Positions 1 through 9,391 of a stretch of 64,000 nucleotides of DNA are shown here, in pieces (position 1 is the stretch's first letter; every line of letters begins with the position of its first letter). A model generated the notes under the pieces. The model was not told where the DNA came from. It saw only the letters and a list, made by a program, of their open reading frames with translations, and did not search any database. Origin of the DNA: Nonomuraea rhodomycinica (GTDB taxonomy: Bacteria > Actinomycetota > Actinomycetes > Streptosporangiales > Streptosporangiaceae); the NCBI RefSeq assembly GCF_013363995.1, contig NZ_JABWGO010000002.1:496001-560000 (forward strand), read 5' to 3'. The position numbers and the translations under genes were made by a program.

Positions 1-933
1 GAGAGCCGCGGGACCCGCGACGGCCACCCCGTGCCGCTGCTGGCCAACATCGGCGGCCCCCAGGACCTCGACGCCGCGCTGCGCAACGGCGCGGAGGGCG
101 TCGGCCTCTACCGGACCGAGTTCCTCTTCCTCGGCAGGAGGCACGCGCCGGCGGCCGAGGAGCAGGAGCGCGCCTACCGGGCGGCGCTGGTCGCCTTCCC
201 CGGCCGCCCGGTCGTGGTGCGCGCGCTCGACGCCGGAGCCGACAAGCCGCTGGCCTTCCTGCCGCCGCCCGGCGATGAGCCGAACCCGGCGCTGGGCGAG
301 CGCGGCCTGCGGCTGCTGCGGCGCTTCGGTGACGTCCTCGACGCCCAGCTCGGCGCGCTGGCGCGGGCGGCCGCGTCCGAGACGGCCGAGCTCCAGGTCA
401 TGGCGCCCATGGTGGCGACCGCCGAGGAGGCGAGGTGGTTCGCGCAGGCGTGCCGGGCCAGGGGTCTGCGCCGGGCCGGGGTGATGGTCGAGGTGCCGGC
501 GGCGGCGCTGCGGGCCGCGAGCCTGGCCGCCGAGGTGGACTTCCTGTCGATCGGCACCAACGACCTGGCCCAGTACGCGTTCGCCGCCGACCGGGAGCTC
601 GGCACGCTCGGCGACCTCCAGGACCCGTGGCAGCCCGCCCTGCTCGACCTCGTCCGGCTGGCCGCCGCCGGGGCGGCCGAAGCGGCGCGGCCGTGCGGGG
701 TGTGCGGCGAGGCGGCGGCCGATCCGGCGCTGGCCTGCGTGCTCGTGGGACTCGGGGTCACGTCGCTGTCGATGGCGGCGGCGGCGCTGCCGGCCGTACG
801 GGCCGGGCTGGGCGAGCACACGCTGGAGCAGTGCCGCGAGGCGGCCGAGGCGGCCCTCGCGGCCACCGGACCGGCCTCGGCCCGCGCCGCCGCCCGCGCC
901 TGCCTGCCCGCCCTGGACCGCCTGGGCCTCTGA
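1..933 (+). CDS. ptsI: PTS enzyme I (PEP-protein phosphotransferase), C-terminal part
   Basis: Partial at the left edge; the frame is open from base 1 and encodes 310 residues. The fragment carries the PEP-binding TIM-barrel of enzyme I, which autophosphorylates from PEP and passes the phosphate to HPr. Visible motifs in order are GLYRTEFLF, RALDAGADKPL, NPALGERGLRLL, MAPMVATAEEA, GVMVEVPAAA, FLSIGTNDLAQY and CGVCGEAAAD, the last holding the catalytic cysteine region, then a GLGVTSLSM tail. These match enzyme I closely. The N-terminal HPr-binding and phospho-histidine domains lie outside the window. A GTG at 31 is internal, not the start. Other PEP-utilising enzymes (PEP synthase, PPDK) share the fold, but the order and spacing fit PtsI best. 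Confidence 0.9.
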   Translation, partial: ESRGTRDGHPVPLLANIGGPQDLDAALRNGAEGVGLYRTEFLFLGRRHAPAAEEQERAYRAALVAFPGRPVVVRALDAGADKPLAFLPPPGDEPNPALGERGLRLLRRFGDVLDAQLGALARAAASETAELQVMAPMVATAEEARWFAQACRARGLRRAGVMVEVPAAALRAASLAAEVDFLSIGTNDLAQYAFAADRELGTLGDLQDPWQPALLDLVRLAAAGAAEAARPCGVCGEAAADPALACVLVGLGVTSLSMAAAALPAVRAGLGEHTLEQCREAAEAALAATGPASARAAARACLPALDRLGL

Positions 934-1081
934 GCGTCCGCACCTTCCACGGGCAGCCGGGGGCGGCTGCGACCGGACACCGGGGGAGAGCTGGAGGTGA
1001 GCCGTGGCCGGGGGCCGGGAGAGCCACGGGCCCGGCGGGATCGGGCTTCGGAGGTGCCCGAGCCTGGATACGGTGGAGGGC

Positions 1082-2425
<1,344 letters not shown>

Positions 2426-2477
2426 CCGTCCCGCGCGACGCTCTACGCTTGGATCCTGACCTGTCGGAGGAGGCGGT

Positions 2478-3134
2478 GTGGTAGCCGGGGTTCTCATCGA
2501 CTGGGGCGGCGTGCTGACCACCAGCCTGTCCGACTCCATCGCCAGGTGGATCGTGGCCGACCGCATCGACCACGCCCACTACCACGCGGTCATGAGCGAG
2601 CTGGTCCGCCAGGCGTACGACGGCGCGGAGGAGGGCTCGCAGGAGACGGTGGTGCACGCGCTGGAGCGCGGCGAGCTAGACGGCTCCGTCTTCGAACGCG
2701 ACCTGGCCGCCCGCCTGCTGACCCTCGACGGGGTGCCGCCGGAGGCGGAGGGCCTGCTGGAGCGGATGTTCGCCGGCTTCGAACGGGTCGAGGCCATGCA
2801 CGACATGCTGCGGGCGGTCCGGGGCCACGGGGTGCGCACGTGCCTGCTGTCCAACTCCTGGGCCCACACCTACCCGCGCGACGGCTGGGACGAGCTCTTC
2901 GACGCGGTGGTCATCTCCGGCGAGGTCGGCATGCGCAAGCCGGAGCCCCGCATCTTCCGGCACGCCCTCGACCTGCTGGCGCTGCCGGGCGAGTCGTGCG
3001 TGTTCATCGACGACTTCGAGGCCAACATCGCCGCCGCCCGCGCGCTGGGCATCCACGGCATCCACCACCGCGACGCCGAGACGACCATCGCGCAGCTCGA
3101 GTCGCTGCTCCAGATCCCCCTGCGACCGGCATGA
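2478..3134 (+). CDS. HAD-superfamily hydrolase (subfamily IA)
   Basis: Encodes 218 residues and starts at GTG 2478 behind GGAGGAGG (2466-2473). HAD motifs are visible: motif I IDWGGVL, in which the usual DxD nucleophile site reads D-W-G, motif II LLSNSW, the lysine of motif III in GMRKPEPRIF, and the acidic motif IV FIDDFEANI. The cap is helical (subfamily IA). The DxG form of motif I occurs in HAD members related to the N-domain of soluble epoxide hydrolase and predicts weak or altered phosphatase activity. Substrate unknown. It sits 31 bp upstream of the next gene and may be cotranscribed with it. Confidence 0.8.
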   Translation: MVAGVLIDWGGVLTTSLSDSIARWIVADRIDHAHYHAVMSELVRQAYDGAEEGSQETVVHALERGELDGSVFERDLAARLLTLDGVPPEAEGLLERMFAGFERVEAMHDMLRAVRGHGVRTCLLSNSWAHTYPRDGWDELFDAVVISGEVGMRKPEPRIFRHALDLLALPGESCVFIDDFEANIAAARALGIHGIHHRDAETTIAQLESLLQIPLRPA

Positions 3135-3165
3135 TGGTGCCTCCGCACGTTGTGAAAGGTTTCTG

Positions 3166-3723
3166 ATGCGCGTCTACCTGCCGTGCACGCTGTCCGCCCT
3201 CGCCCGCGCGGTGGAGGCGGGCGAGCTCGGCCCGGCCCCGCTGACCGGTTACGCGGTGACGCCCGCGCTGACCGAGTGGTACGCCTCGGGCGACACCGAG
3301 GAGCTCGAGTACGTCGCGCTCACCGAGGCCGCCCGCGCCTCCCTGCGGCTGCTGGCCGCCGAGCGCCCCGCCGGGACCGGCGGACAGGACACGGAGCCGG
3401 TCAAGGACGAGGACGGCTCCGTCTGGGTGCCCCGGCGCGTGGTCGTGGCCGCCGAGGTGCCCGACGGCACGCTGACGGCCGGCGCCGACCTGGAGGAGCG
3501 GGCCACCGTACGCCTGTCGCGGCCGGTGCCGATGTCCAAGGTCGCCGCGGTGCACGTGGACGACCTGTACGCCGTGCCCGACGTCGGGGCGGCCGTCGCC
3601 GCGCTGCCCGCCTCCGACGCGGGTGACGAGGACGCCCGCTTCACCGTGGACGGAGCCGAGGCGCACGAGCTCATGTGGTACGCGACGCAGGAGATCCCGC
3701 ATCTCCTGCACAGTGATCATTAG
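3166..3723 (+). CDS. Conserved actinobacterial protein, probably DUF6912
   Basis: Encodes 185 residues, ATG with GAAAGG at 3154-3159. It opens MRVYLPCTLSALARAVEAG, followed by GYAVTPALTEWY and EELEYVALTEAARASL. This N-terminal pattern is one I associate with a widespread uncharacterised actinobacterial family (DUF6912, from memory and not checked). There are no membrane segments or signal peptide, so it is probably cytoplasmic. The acidic C-terminal third contains alternating short strands. No catalytic motif is recognisable and no function is proposed. Confidence 0.75.
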   Translation: MRVYLPCTLSALARAVEAGELGPAPLTGYAVTPALTEWYASGDTEELEYVALTEAARASLRLLAAERPAGTGGQDTEPVKDEDGSVWVPRRVVVAAEVPDGTLTAGADLEERATVRLSRPVPMSKVAAVHVDDLYAVPDVGAAVAALPASDAGDEDARFTVDGAEAHELMWYATQEIPHLLHSDH

Positions 3724-3824
3724 GGGCGTGTTAAATAGCGGGTAAAGGACCTTGACCCTTTCTTGACCAAGGTCGCTAGGATCTCAGGCCGGACCACGTC
3801 CCCTGACAGAAGGAGTCGCTTCCC

Positions 3825-4280
3825 GTGAAGCTCCGAGCAGTCGTGACCGCGGTCGGCGCGGTGGCCGCGGCCCTGGTGGTCGTCTCGCCCGCGCAGGCGG
3901 CAACGGCCCAGGCCCGCGGATACGACCACAAGGACCCGTACCAGACCGGCTGCGGCAACTCCGCCCGCGCGGTCCGCACCGCGATCATCAGGAGCCAGCT
4001 CGAGCCCAAGGTCGGCACGGTCAAGCTCATGTACTCGTTCCGGTGCAAGACCAACTGGATCGAGATCAACACGGCGACCGACGTCTACGGCTCGATCAGG
4101 GTCGAGAACGCCAAGGGCACCGTCGACGTCTTCCAGTTCAGGAAGGGCAACGGCGGCCGCCACTGGGGCAACATGGTCGACGGCAACAACATCTGCGCCT
4201 GGGGCAGCGCCAGCGTGAAGTGGGGCAGCGGCATGGGCGGCCAGCGCGGCTCCGGGGCGACCGGCCAGGCCTGCAAGTAG
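3825..4280 (+). CDS. Secreted DUF2690-like (YjfA-type) protein
   Basis: Encodes 151 residues. GTG start with GAAGGAG at 3809-3815. A Sec signal peptide covers residues 1 to about 27 (charged MKLR, hydrophobic run, SPAQA-A cleavage region). The mature part contains YDHKDPYQTGCGNSA and VKLMYSFRCKTNWIEI, the two Cys-containing segments typical of DUF2690/YjfA-like exported proteins, with further cysteines near the C-terminus (NNICAW, GQACK) suggesting two disulfides. The role of the family is not established. It is transcribed alone and followed 14 bp after the stop by a strong hairpin. Confidence 0.75.
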   Translation: MKLRAVVTAVGAVAAALVVVSPAQAATAQARGYDHKDPYQTGCGNSARAVRTAIIRSQLEPKVGTVKLMYSFRCKTNWIEINTATDVYGSIRVENAKGTVDVFQFRKGNGGRHWGNMVDGNNICAWGSASVKWGSGMGGQRGSGATGQACK

Positions 4281-4293
4281 GACCGCACGGACT

Positions 4294-4322
4294 ACCGCCG
4301 CGGCCCCGTGCGCCGCGGCGGT
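4294..4322 (+). terminator. Hairpin terminator after the DUF2690-like gene
   Basis: A perfect 11-bp stem (ACCGCCGCGGC, 4294-4304, paired with 4312-4322) closes a 7-nt loop, 14 nt after the stop codon. No T-run follows, which is usual for actinomycete hairpin terminators. Confidence 0.6.
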
Positions 4323-4379
4323 CCGTTCATCCGTCCGTTGACCTTTTCGTCACAGGGGCCCGCTACCCTGAAGCCTGTC

Positions 4380-5006
4380 ATGACGAAGCACATCATCTGG
4401 GACTGGAACGGCACCCTCTTCCACGACATCGACGCCGTCGTCGGAGCCACCAACGAGGTCTTCGGCCCGTACGAGCTGGAGCCCCTCACGGCCGACGGCT
4501 TCCGCGCCGTCTACACCCGGCCCATCTGGCTGGCCTACGAGCGGCTGCTCGGCCGCCCGCTGAACGAGGGCGAGTGGGAAGTGCTCGACGCGGGCTTCCA
4601 CGAGCACTACTACCGGCTGAGCGCGGTGTGCGGCCTGGCCGAGGGCGCGCTGGCCACGCTGGCGAGCTGGACGGGCACGCAGTCGCTGTGCTCGATGGCC
4701 CCCCACCCCCACCTGCTGACGATCATCGAGTCCTTCGGCATCACCGGTCACTTCAACCGGGTCGACGGCCTGGTCGGGGCCACCGGCGGTGAGAAGGCCG
4801 CGCACATGGCCGCCCACATCCAGGCGCTCGACGTCGAGCCTGGGCAGGTGCTGGTGATCGGCGACAGCGTCGACGACGGCATCGCCGCCCGTCACGTGGG
4901 CGCGCGGGCCGTGCTCTACACGGGTGGCATGACCTCGCGGGCCGACCTGGAGGCCACGGGCCTGCCGGTCGTCGACACGCTGGCCGAGGCGATGGACCAC
5001 ATCTGA
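4380..5006 (+). CDS. HAD-superfamily hydrolase, phosphoglycolate-phosphatase-like
   Basis: Encodes 208 residues, starting MTKHIIWDWNGTLFHD. Motif I is DWNGTL (D-x-N instead of D-x-D), with the general-acid position carrying Asn. Motif II lies around SLCSMAPHPHLL, the motif III lysine is in GGEKAAHM, and motif IV is VLVIGDSVDDGIAA. A helical cap between motifs I and II indicates subfamily IA. Small phosphomonoesters are typical substrates; the actual one is unknown. The ATG at 4380 sits directly at motif I, as expected for this family; the frame stays open upstream but without a good ribosome-binding site. It is followed 81 bp later by another HAD gene. Confidence 0.78.
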   Translation: MTKHIIWDWNGTLFHDIDAVVGATNEVFGPYELEPLTADGFRAVYTRPIWLAYERLLGRPLNEGEWEVLDAGFHEHYYRLSAVCGLAEGALATLASWTGTQSLCSMAPHPHLLTIIESFGITGHFNRVDGLVGATGGEKAAHMAAHIQALDVEPGQVLVIGDSVDDGIAARHVGARAVLYTGGMTSRADLEATGLPVVDTLAEAMDHI

Positions 5007-5076
5007 CGGCGCGACGGTGCCGGGGGATCGGGGCGCCGTGGCCGCCGGGTTGGCCGTACCCTTGCAGGGTCCCCCC

Positions 5077-5090
5077 AGGAGGCCGCCATC
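5077..5090 (+). promoter_or_regulatory. Shine-Dalgarno positioned for an ATC start
   Basis: AGGAGG (5077-5082), five-base spacer, then ATC (5088-5090) in frame with the HAD protein. No ATG, GTG or TTG is placed at a usable distance in that frame. Confidence 0.55.
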
Positions 5091-5792
5091 AACCGCCTAG
5101 TGCTCTGGAACATCGACCTGACCCTGGTCGACGTGACCATCGTCACCCGTGACGCCTACGCCGAGGCGTTCCGCGCCGTGACCGGCCGCCCGCTGGTCAA
5201 GCTCGCCCCGGCGCTGGGCCGCCCCGACTCCGAGATCGTCTTCGAGACCCTCGCCCTCAACGGCGTCGTGGCCGAGGACGCCCACTTGCCCAAGTTCCTC
5301 GACGCGCTGGCCGCGGCCTTCGCCGACCGCAGCGGCAGGCTGCCGCGGGAGGGCAGGGCGATGCCCGGGGCCAAGGCCGCGCTCAAGGCCGTGGCCCGGC
5401 TCGACGGCGTGGTCCAGTCGGTGCTGACCGGCACCATCAAGGGCAACGCCGTCCACAAGCTCAAGGCGTTCGGGCTGGACAAGCACATCGACTTCGAGCT
5501 CGGCGGCTACGGCGAGGAGGCCTACCCCAAGGCGACGCTGCTCCAGGTCGCCCAGGGCCGGGCCCGGCAGCGGCTGGGCACGCCGTTCACGGCGGCCAAC
5601 ACCGTGGTCATCGGCGACTCGGCGCGCGACGTCCAGGCCGCCCGCATCGGCGGCGCGGCGATGATCGCGGTCGCCTCGGGCCGCTCGACGGCGGGCGAGC
5701 TGCGCGAGGAGGGGGCCGACGTCGTGCTGCCCGACCTGTCCGACGCCGCGGAGGTGGTGGCCGCCGTGGCGCGCCTCACCACCCCGGCCTGA
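5088..5792 (+). CDS. HAD-superfamily hydrolase with probable ATC start codon
   Basis: Encodes about 234 residues if translation begins at ATC 5088 (INRLVLWNIDLTLVD). A consensus AGGAGG lies at 5077-5082, five bases before this ATC, whereas the first conventional start, GTG 5100, is 17 bases away from it and would clip the residues before motif I. HAD motifs: WNIDLTLVD (D-x-D present), SVLTGTIKGN, a lysine in YPKATLL and VVIGDSARDVQAA. A helical cap lies between motifs I and II. It is a phosphatase of the phosphoglycolate phosphatase/beta-phosphoglucomutase group with unknown substrate. It is convergent with the PBP gene; a stop-anchored tandem repeat separates them. Confidence 0.78.
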   Translation: MNRLVLWNIDLTLVDVTIVTRDAYAEAFRAVTGRPLVKLAPALGRPDSEIVFETLALNGVVAEDAHLPKFLDALAAAFADRSGRLPREGRAMPGAKAALKAVARLDGVVQSVLTGTIKGNAVHKLKAFGLDKHIDFELGGYGEEAYPKATLLQVAQGRARQRLGTPFTAANTVVIGDSARDVQAARIGGAAMIAVASGRSTAGELREEGADVVLPDLSDAAEVVAAVARLTTPA

Positions 5793-5816
5793 CCTCAGGC
5801 CGCCCGCGGCTCGGGC

Positions 5817-5870
5817 GAGCGCTCTCGCACGAGCGGCTCAGGTGAGCGCTCTCGCGCGAGCGGCTCAGGT
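5817..5870. repeat. Two-copy 27-bp tandem repeat spanning the PBP stop codon
   Basis: Units 5817-5843 and 5844-5870 differ at a single base (CGCACG versus CGCGCG). Each has internal dyad symmetry (CGCT...AGCG). Read on the minus strand, each unit contains GCGCTCACCTGA, the last three codons plus stop of the PBP gene (ALT-stop), so the true stop codon and a downstream copy of it are both in the array. Confidence 0.8.
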
Positions 5871-7475
5871 GAGCGCGTCGAGGAAACGGGCCGCGACCGG
5901 GGCCGCCACGGCGGAGCCCGCCCCGCCGCCCTCCACGATCACCGCGAACGCCAGGTCGCCCCGGTAGCCGGCGAACCACGAGTGCGCGGGCGGCTCCTTG
6001 CCCGACCCGTACTCCGCCGTGCCGGTCTTGCCCGCTGTGCCCTCCGGGAAGCTGACGGCCTTGGCCGTGCCGTCGGTGACGACGGCCGGCATGAGGTCGC
6101 GCAGCGCCCGCACCACGTTCTCCTCCAGGCGGCGCGGCCGGAGCGTGTGGTCCGGCACCCGCTCCTCCGGCACCAGCCGGGGCGGCCACCAGGCGCCGGC
6201 GGCGACGGCCCCGGCCACGGAGGCCATGTTCAGCGGGCTGGCCAGCACCCGGCCCTGCCCGATGGAGGCGGAGGCGAGGTCCGTGTCGTCCTTCGGCGCC
6301 GGGAACTCCGCCTTGACGGCCGGCACGCCCGGCGTGATCGCCGCGCCGAAGCCGAAGCCGGCGGCCACCTCGGCGAGCCGGTCGGCGCCGAGCCGGTCCA
6401 CGCTCATCGCGCCGAACGTGGTGTTGCAGGAGTGGGCGAAGGCGTCGCGGAAGGGCAGCGTGCCGTAGTCCTTGAAGCCGGCGTTGTGGAAGGGGAAGCC
6501 GCCGATGTTCTGCTCGGCCGGGCAGGTCACCCGCGCGTCCGGCTTCGCGCCGTCCGCGACCAGTGCGGACGCGGTGATGATCTTGAACGTGGACCCGGGC
6601 GGGTACTTGCCGAGCAGCGCCCGGTTGAAGCCGCCCGGCTTGTTGACCACGGCGAGGATCTCGCCCGTGGAGGGCCGCAGCGCCACCAGGGAGGCGGGCT
6701 TGTCCACGCCCTCCAGCGCGGCGGCCCCCGCCCGGTGCACCTTGAGGTCGATCGTGGTCTTCAGCGGCACCTTGCCGCCGGCCGCCACGAGTGTCTTGAC
6801 CGGCTCGTTGCCCTCGTAGAGCTCGATCGTGGTCTCCTGGTAGCCGGCGAGCCAGTCCGGGTACGTCTGCTTGAGGCCCTCCACGAGTTGCTGCACCGAG
6901 CCGGGCGTGCCCGGGGTGTCGATGCGTTCGCCGCCGGCGGCGAGCACGTGCGCCGGCTCGCCCGGCCGGGTGACGGCCCGCAGCGACCTGCCCTTCTTGA
7001 GCAGGCGGTGGATGGTGGCCGGGGTCCAGGCGACCTTCCACCTGCCGTCGCGCTCGACGAGCTTGAGCTCGCCGTCGTAGTCCCAGTCCCGCTTGCCCCG
7101 GACGGCGGCCCCGAAGGTCACGGTGCCGTCGTCCCCCACGGCGCTGGCGAAGACCCCGTTCGGTATGTGGCGCTTGAAGGAGGCGTGCTCGGCCTTGAGG
7201 TCGGTGAGGAAGCGCCGGTGCCACTGCTCGAAGTCGGCGGGCGGGTCGGCGACGAGCTCGCGCATGTCGGCGTAGCTCTGGTCCGTCCACGCGCGCAGGT
7301 AGTCGTCGGCGGTCTGCTCGGGTGTGCCCTCCGTGCGCAGGACCCAGAGCGTGCCGCCGGCCGCGAGGGCCGGGACGAGCAGTGCCGCGGCGACCCATCG
7401 CCACCTGCGCCGCCTGCGCGGACGCGGCTCGTCCTCCCTGAGGTGGGCGTAGATTGTCCCCGTTGGTGGTGCCAT
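5865..7475 (-). CDS. Class B penicillin-binding protein (transpeptidase)
   Basis: Encodes 536 residues. Arg-rich cytoplasmic start, one membrane anchor (about residues 28-46), an NTF2-like MecA_N-type domain (roughly 53-175), a linker, and a C-terminal transpeptidase. All three penicillin-binding motifs are intact: S-x-x-K as GSTFK (about residue 293), S-x-N as HSCN (about 348), and K-T-G as GKTGTAEYG (about 481). It cross-links peptidoglycan outside the membrane and is expected to be acylated by beta-lactams; MecA_N-containing members are often low-affinity PBPs. It is expressed alone. The window contains a second protein of the same architecture (28939-30813) whose three motifs are all lost. 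Confidence 0.88.
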   Translation of the reverse strand: MAPPTGTIYAHLREDEPRPRRRRRWRWVAAALLVPALAAGGTLWVLRTEGTPEQTADDYLRAWTDQSYADMRELVADPPADFEQWHRRFLTDLKAEHASFKRHIPNGVFASAVGDDGTVTFGAAVRGKRDWDYDGELKLVERDGRWKVAWTPATIHRLLKKGRSLRAVTRPGEPAHVLAAGGERIDTPGTPGSVQQLVEGLKQTYPDWLAGYQETTIELYEGNEPVKTLVAAGGKVPLKTTIDLKVHRAGAAALEGVDKPASLVALRPSTGEILAVVNKPGGFNRALLGKYPPGSTFKIITASALVADGAKPDARVTCPAEQNIGGFPFHNAGFKDYGTLPFRDAFAHSCNTTFGAMSVDRLGADRLAEVAAGFGFGAAITPGVPAVKAEFPAPKDDTDLASASIGQGRVLASPLNMASVAGAVAAGAWWPPRLVPEERVPDHTLRPRRLEENVVRALRDLMPAVVTDGTAKAVSFPEGTAGKTGTAEYGSGKEPPAHSWFAGYRGDLAFAVIVEGGGAGSAVAAPVAARFLDALT

Positions 7476-7561
7476 GGGGTGAGAAGACCAGAGCCCTCGC
7501 CGTCCTGTCCAATACCGATATGAGCCGACCTTGCATATGAGTTTGGCTATAGTTGCTGCTC

Positions 7562-8479
7562 ATGGACCTCGTCCGGCACCTTCGCTACTTCATCGTGGTC
7601 GCGGAGGAACTCCACTTCGGCAACGCCGCGATCCGGCTCGGCATGGCGCAGCCGCCCCTCAGCCAGCGGATCAAGCGACTGGAGGAGGAGCTCGGGGTCC
7701 GGCTGTTCGACCGCTCCGCCCGGCAGGTCCGCCTCACCGAGTCCGGGCGGCTGCTGCTCGGCGAGGCCCGCGAGATCGTCTCCCGGGCCGACCGGCTGCG
7801 TGAGCTGGCCCGGCACGGCCAGGGCACCGTGCTGCGCGTCGGCGTCCCGCCCGACCTGGCGCCCGCCGTGATCGCCGGGCTCGTCGCCGGCTTCCGGGAG
7901 AGCCATCCCGAGGTACGGCTGGCGCCCGCCGAGATCTGGACGGCCGAGCAGGTCGCCGCGCTGGCCGAGGGCGCCATCGACGTGGGCATCGTGCGCCACC
8001 CCCTCGCCGCGCCCGGCCTGCTGTTCGGCCCGCCCCTGATCCAGTCGCAGGGCGTGCTGCTGGCCGAGGACGACCCGCTGGCCCGGGGCGGCGAGCTGCA
8101 CCTGGCCGACCTGGGCGGCCGTGAGCTGCTGATGCCGCCCCGCGAGGGCGAGCCGGGCGTCCACGCCGAGGTGCTGGCCGAGTGCCGCCGCCACGGCTAC
8201 GTGCCGCCGCAGGTGCACGAGGGCGCCGGCCTGGGCCTGGTGCTCGCCGGGGCAGCGGTGGCCTTCGGACCGCACGCGGACCTGCCCGGGCTGGCCTGGC
8301 GCCCGCTGCTAGGCTCGCCCATCGCCGGTCGGGTCTCCACGGCCTGGCGGGTCGAGACGGAAGCGGTCGCCGCCTTCTCGGCGGTGGCCGTACGAACGCT
8401 GAAGGAGCGCGCCGGTATGGCGGACGAGGGCGCGGTGCCCGTGCGGCGGGTCAGCCGCCGGCCGGGGGTGCTGGCATGA
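7562..8479 (+). CDS. LysR-family transcriptional regulator
   Basis: Encodes 305 residues. The N-terminal winged HTH reads HLRYFIVVAEELHFGNAA, MAQPPLSQRIKRLEEELGV and LFDRSARQVRLTESG, a textbook LysR DNA-binding domain, followed by a two-lobed periplasmic-binding-like effector domain (about 90-290). ATG 7562 is preferred over the TTG nine bases upstream because MDLVRHLRYF is the usual LysR opening. The stop overlaps the ATG of the next gene (ATGA at 8476-8479), so the two are translationally coupled and the regulator probably controls the serine hydrolase. The gap to the divergent PBP gene is 86 bp and should contain both promoters. Confidence 0.88.
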   Translation: MDLVRHLRYFIVVAEELHFGNAAIRLGMAQPPLSQRIKRLEEELGVRLFDRSARQVRLTESGRLLLGEAREIVSRADRLRELARHGQGTVLRVGVPPDLAPAVIAGLVAGFRESHPEVRLAPAEIWTAEQVAALAEGAIDVGIVRHPLAAPGLLFGPPLIQSQGVLLAEDDPLARGGELHLADLGGRELLMPPREGEPGVHAEVLAECRRHGYVPPQVHEGAGLGLVLAGAAVAFGPHADLPGLAWRPLLGSPIAGRVSTAWRVETEAVAAFSAVAVRTLKERAGMADEGAVPVRRVSRRPGVLA

Positions 8480-9333
8480 ACGAGCCGGACTTCGGTGCGG
8501 TCTTCCGCGCGGCGGGCGTCACCGGCTGGCTGCACGCGACGGACGTCGACACCGGCCGGCAGGTCGGGCACGGCTCGGACGTGCCCGTGCCGACCGCGTC
8601 GGTGTTCAAGGTGCCGCTGCTGGTCGCGTTCTGCCGGCAGGCCGACGCCGGGCTGCTCGACCCGGCCGCGCCGGTCACCGTGCGGGCCGGCGAGCGCGCC
8701 TTCGGCCCCACCGGGCTGTCGGCCATGCTGGACGACGTCACGATGTCGCTGCGGGACCTCGCCTACCTGATGATCGCGGTCAGCGACAACACCGCCGCCG
8801 ACGTGCTGTCGGCCCGGGTGGGGTTCGCGGCGGTCAACACCATGCTGGCGGAGTTCGGGCTGGAGGGCACCTTCGTCCAGCAGAAGTCGGCCGACCTGTA
8901 CGCGAGCATGGCCGAGGACACCGGGCACGGCTGGCCGTACCTCGACCTGGAGGAGATCGACCGGCTGAGCGTGCTGGACCCGCCGCGCACCAACCGCAGC
9001 ACGCCGCGCGAGACGGCCGAGCTGTTCGGGCTCATCTGGCGCGACGAGGCCGCCTCGCCCGCCTCGTGCGCCTGGATGCGCTCGGTGCTCAACAAGCAGG
9101 TGTGGCCGCACCGGCTGGCCTCCGGCTTCCCGTACGACGACGTGGACGTCAGCGGCAAGACCGGCTCCCTGCCGACGCTGCGCGCCGAGGCCGGGGTGGT
9201 CGAGTACCCCGACGGCGGCCGCTACGCGGTGGCGGTGTTCACCCGCTCCTTCAGCCCCGCGGTCAACCAGCCGCGCGCCGACGCGGTGATCGGCACGGCC
9301 GCGCGTATGGCGGTGGACCACCTAAGACGCTAG
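8476..9333 (+). CDS. Class A beta-lactamase-fold serine hydrolase, no signal peptide
   Basis: Encodes 285 residues. It has the serine-hydrolase triad motifs ASVFK (S-x-x-K, about residue 41), VSDNTAAD (S-D-N, about 102) and SGKTGS (K-T-G, about 225). It starts in the ATGA overlap with the LysR gene and has no Sec or Tat signal, so a cytoplasmic location is predicted, unlike secreted beta-lactamases. The omega-loop region reads LDPPRTNRSTPRETAELF; the Glu-x-x-Leu-Asn needed for deacylation by class A enzymes is not seen. It may be an esterase, amidase or penicillin-binding sensor rather than a true beta-lactamase. The LysR-type partner parallels classical ampR-bla pairs (inference). Confidence 0.78.
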   Translation: MNEPDFGAVFRAAGVTGWLHATDVDTGRQVGHGSDVPVPTASVFKVPLLVAFCRQADAGLLDPAAPVTVRAGERAFGPTGLSAMLDDVTMSLRDLAYLMIAVSDNTAADVLSARVGFAAVNTMLAEFGLEGTFVQQKSADLYASMAEDTGHGWPYLDLEEIDRLSVLDPPRTNRSTPRETAELFGLIWRDEAASPASCAWMRSVLNKQVWPHRLASGFPYDDVDVSGKTGSLPTLRAEAGVVEYPDGGRYAVAVFTRSFSPAVNQPRADAVIGTAARMAVDHLRR

Positions 9334-9391
9334 CTAGTTGTGTGGCGGAGCGGGTATGACTTCCGCCCGACCGGGCGACAGGATGGGGCAC

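Noticed and set aside
953..970. GCAGCC/GGCTGC hairpin after ptsI as terminator
   Set aside because: Only 6 bp with no T-run in a GC-rich context; too weak to list.
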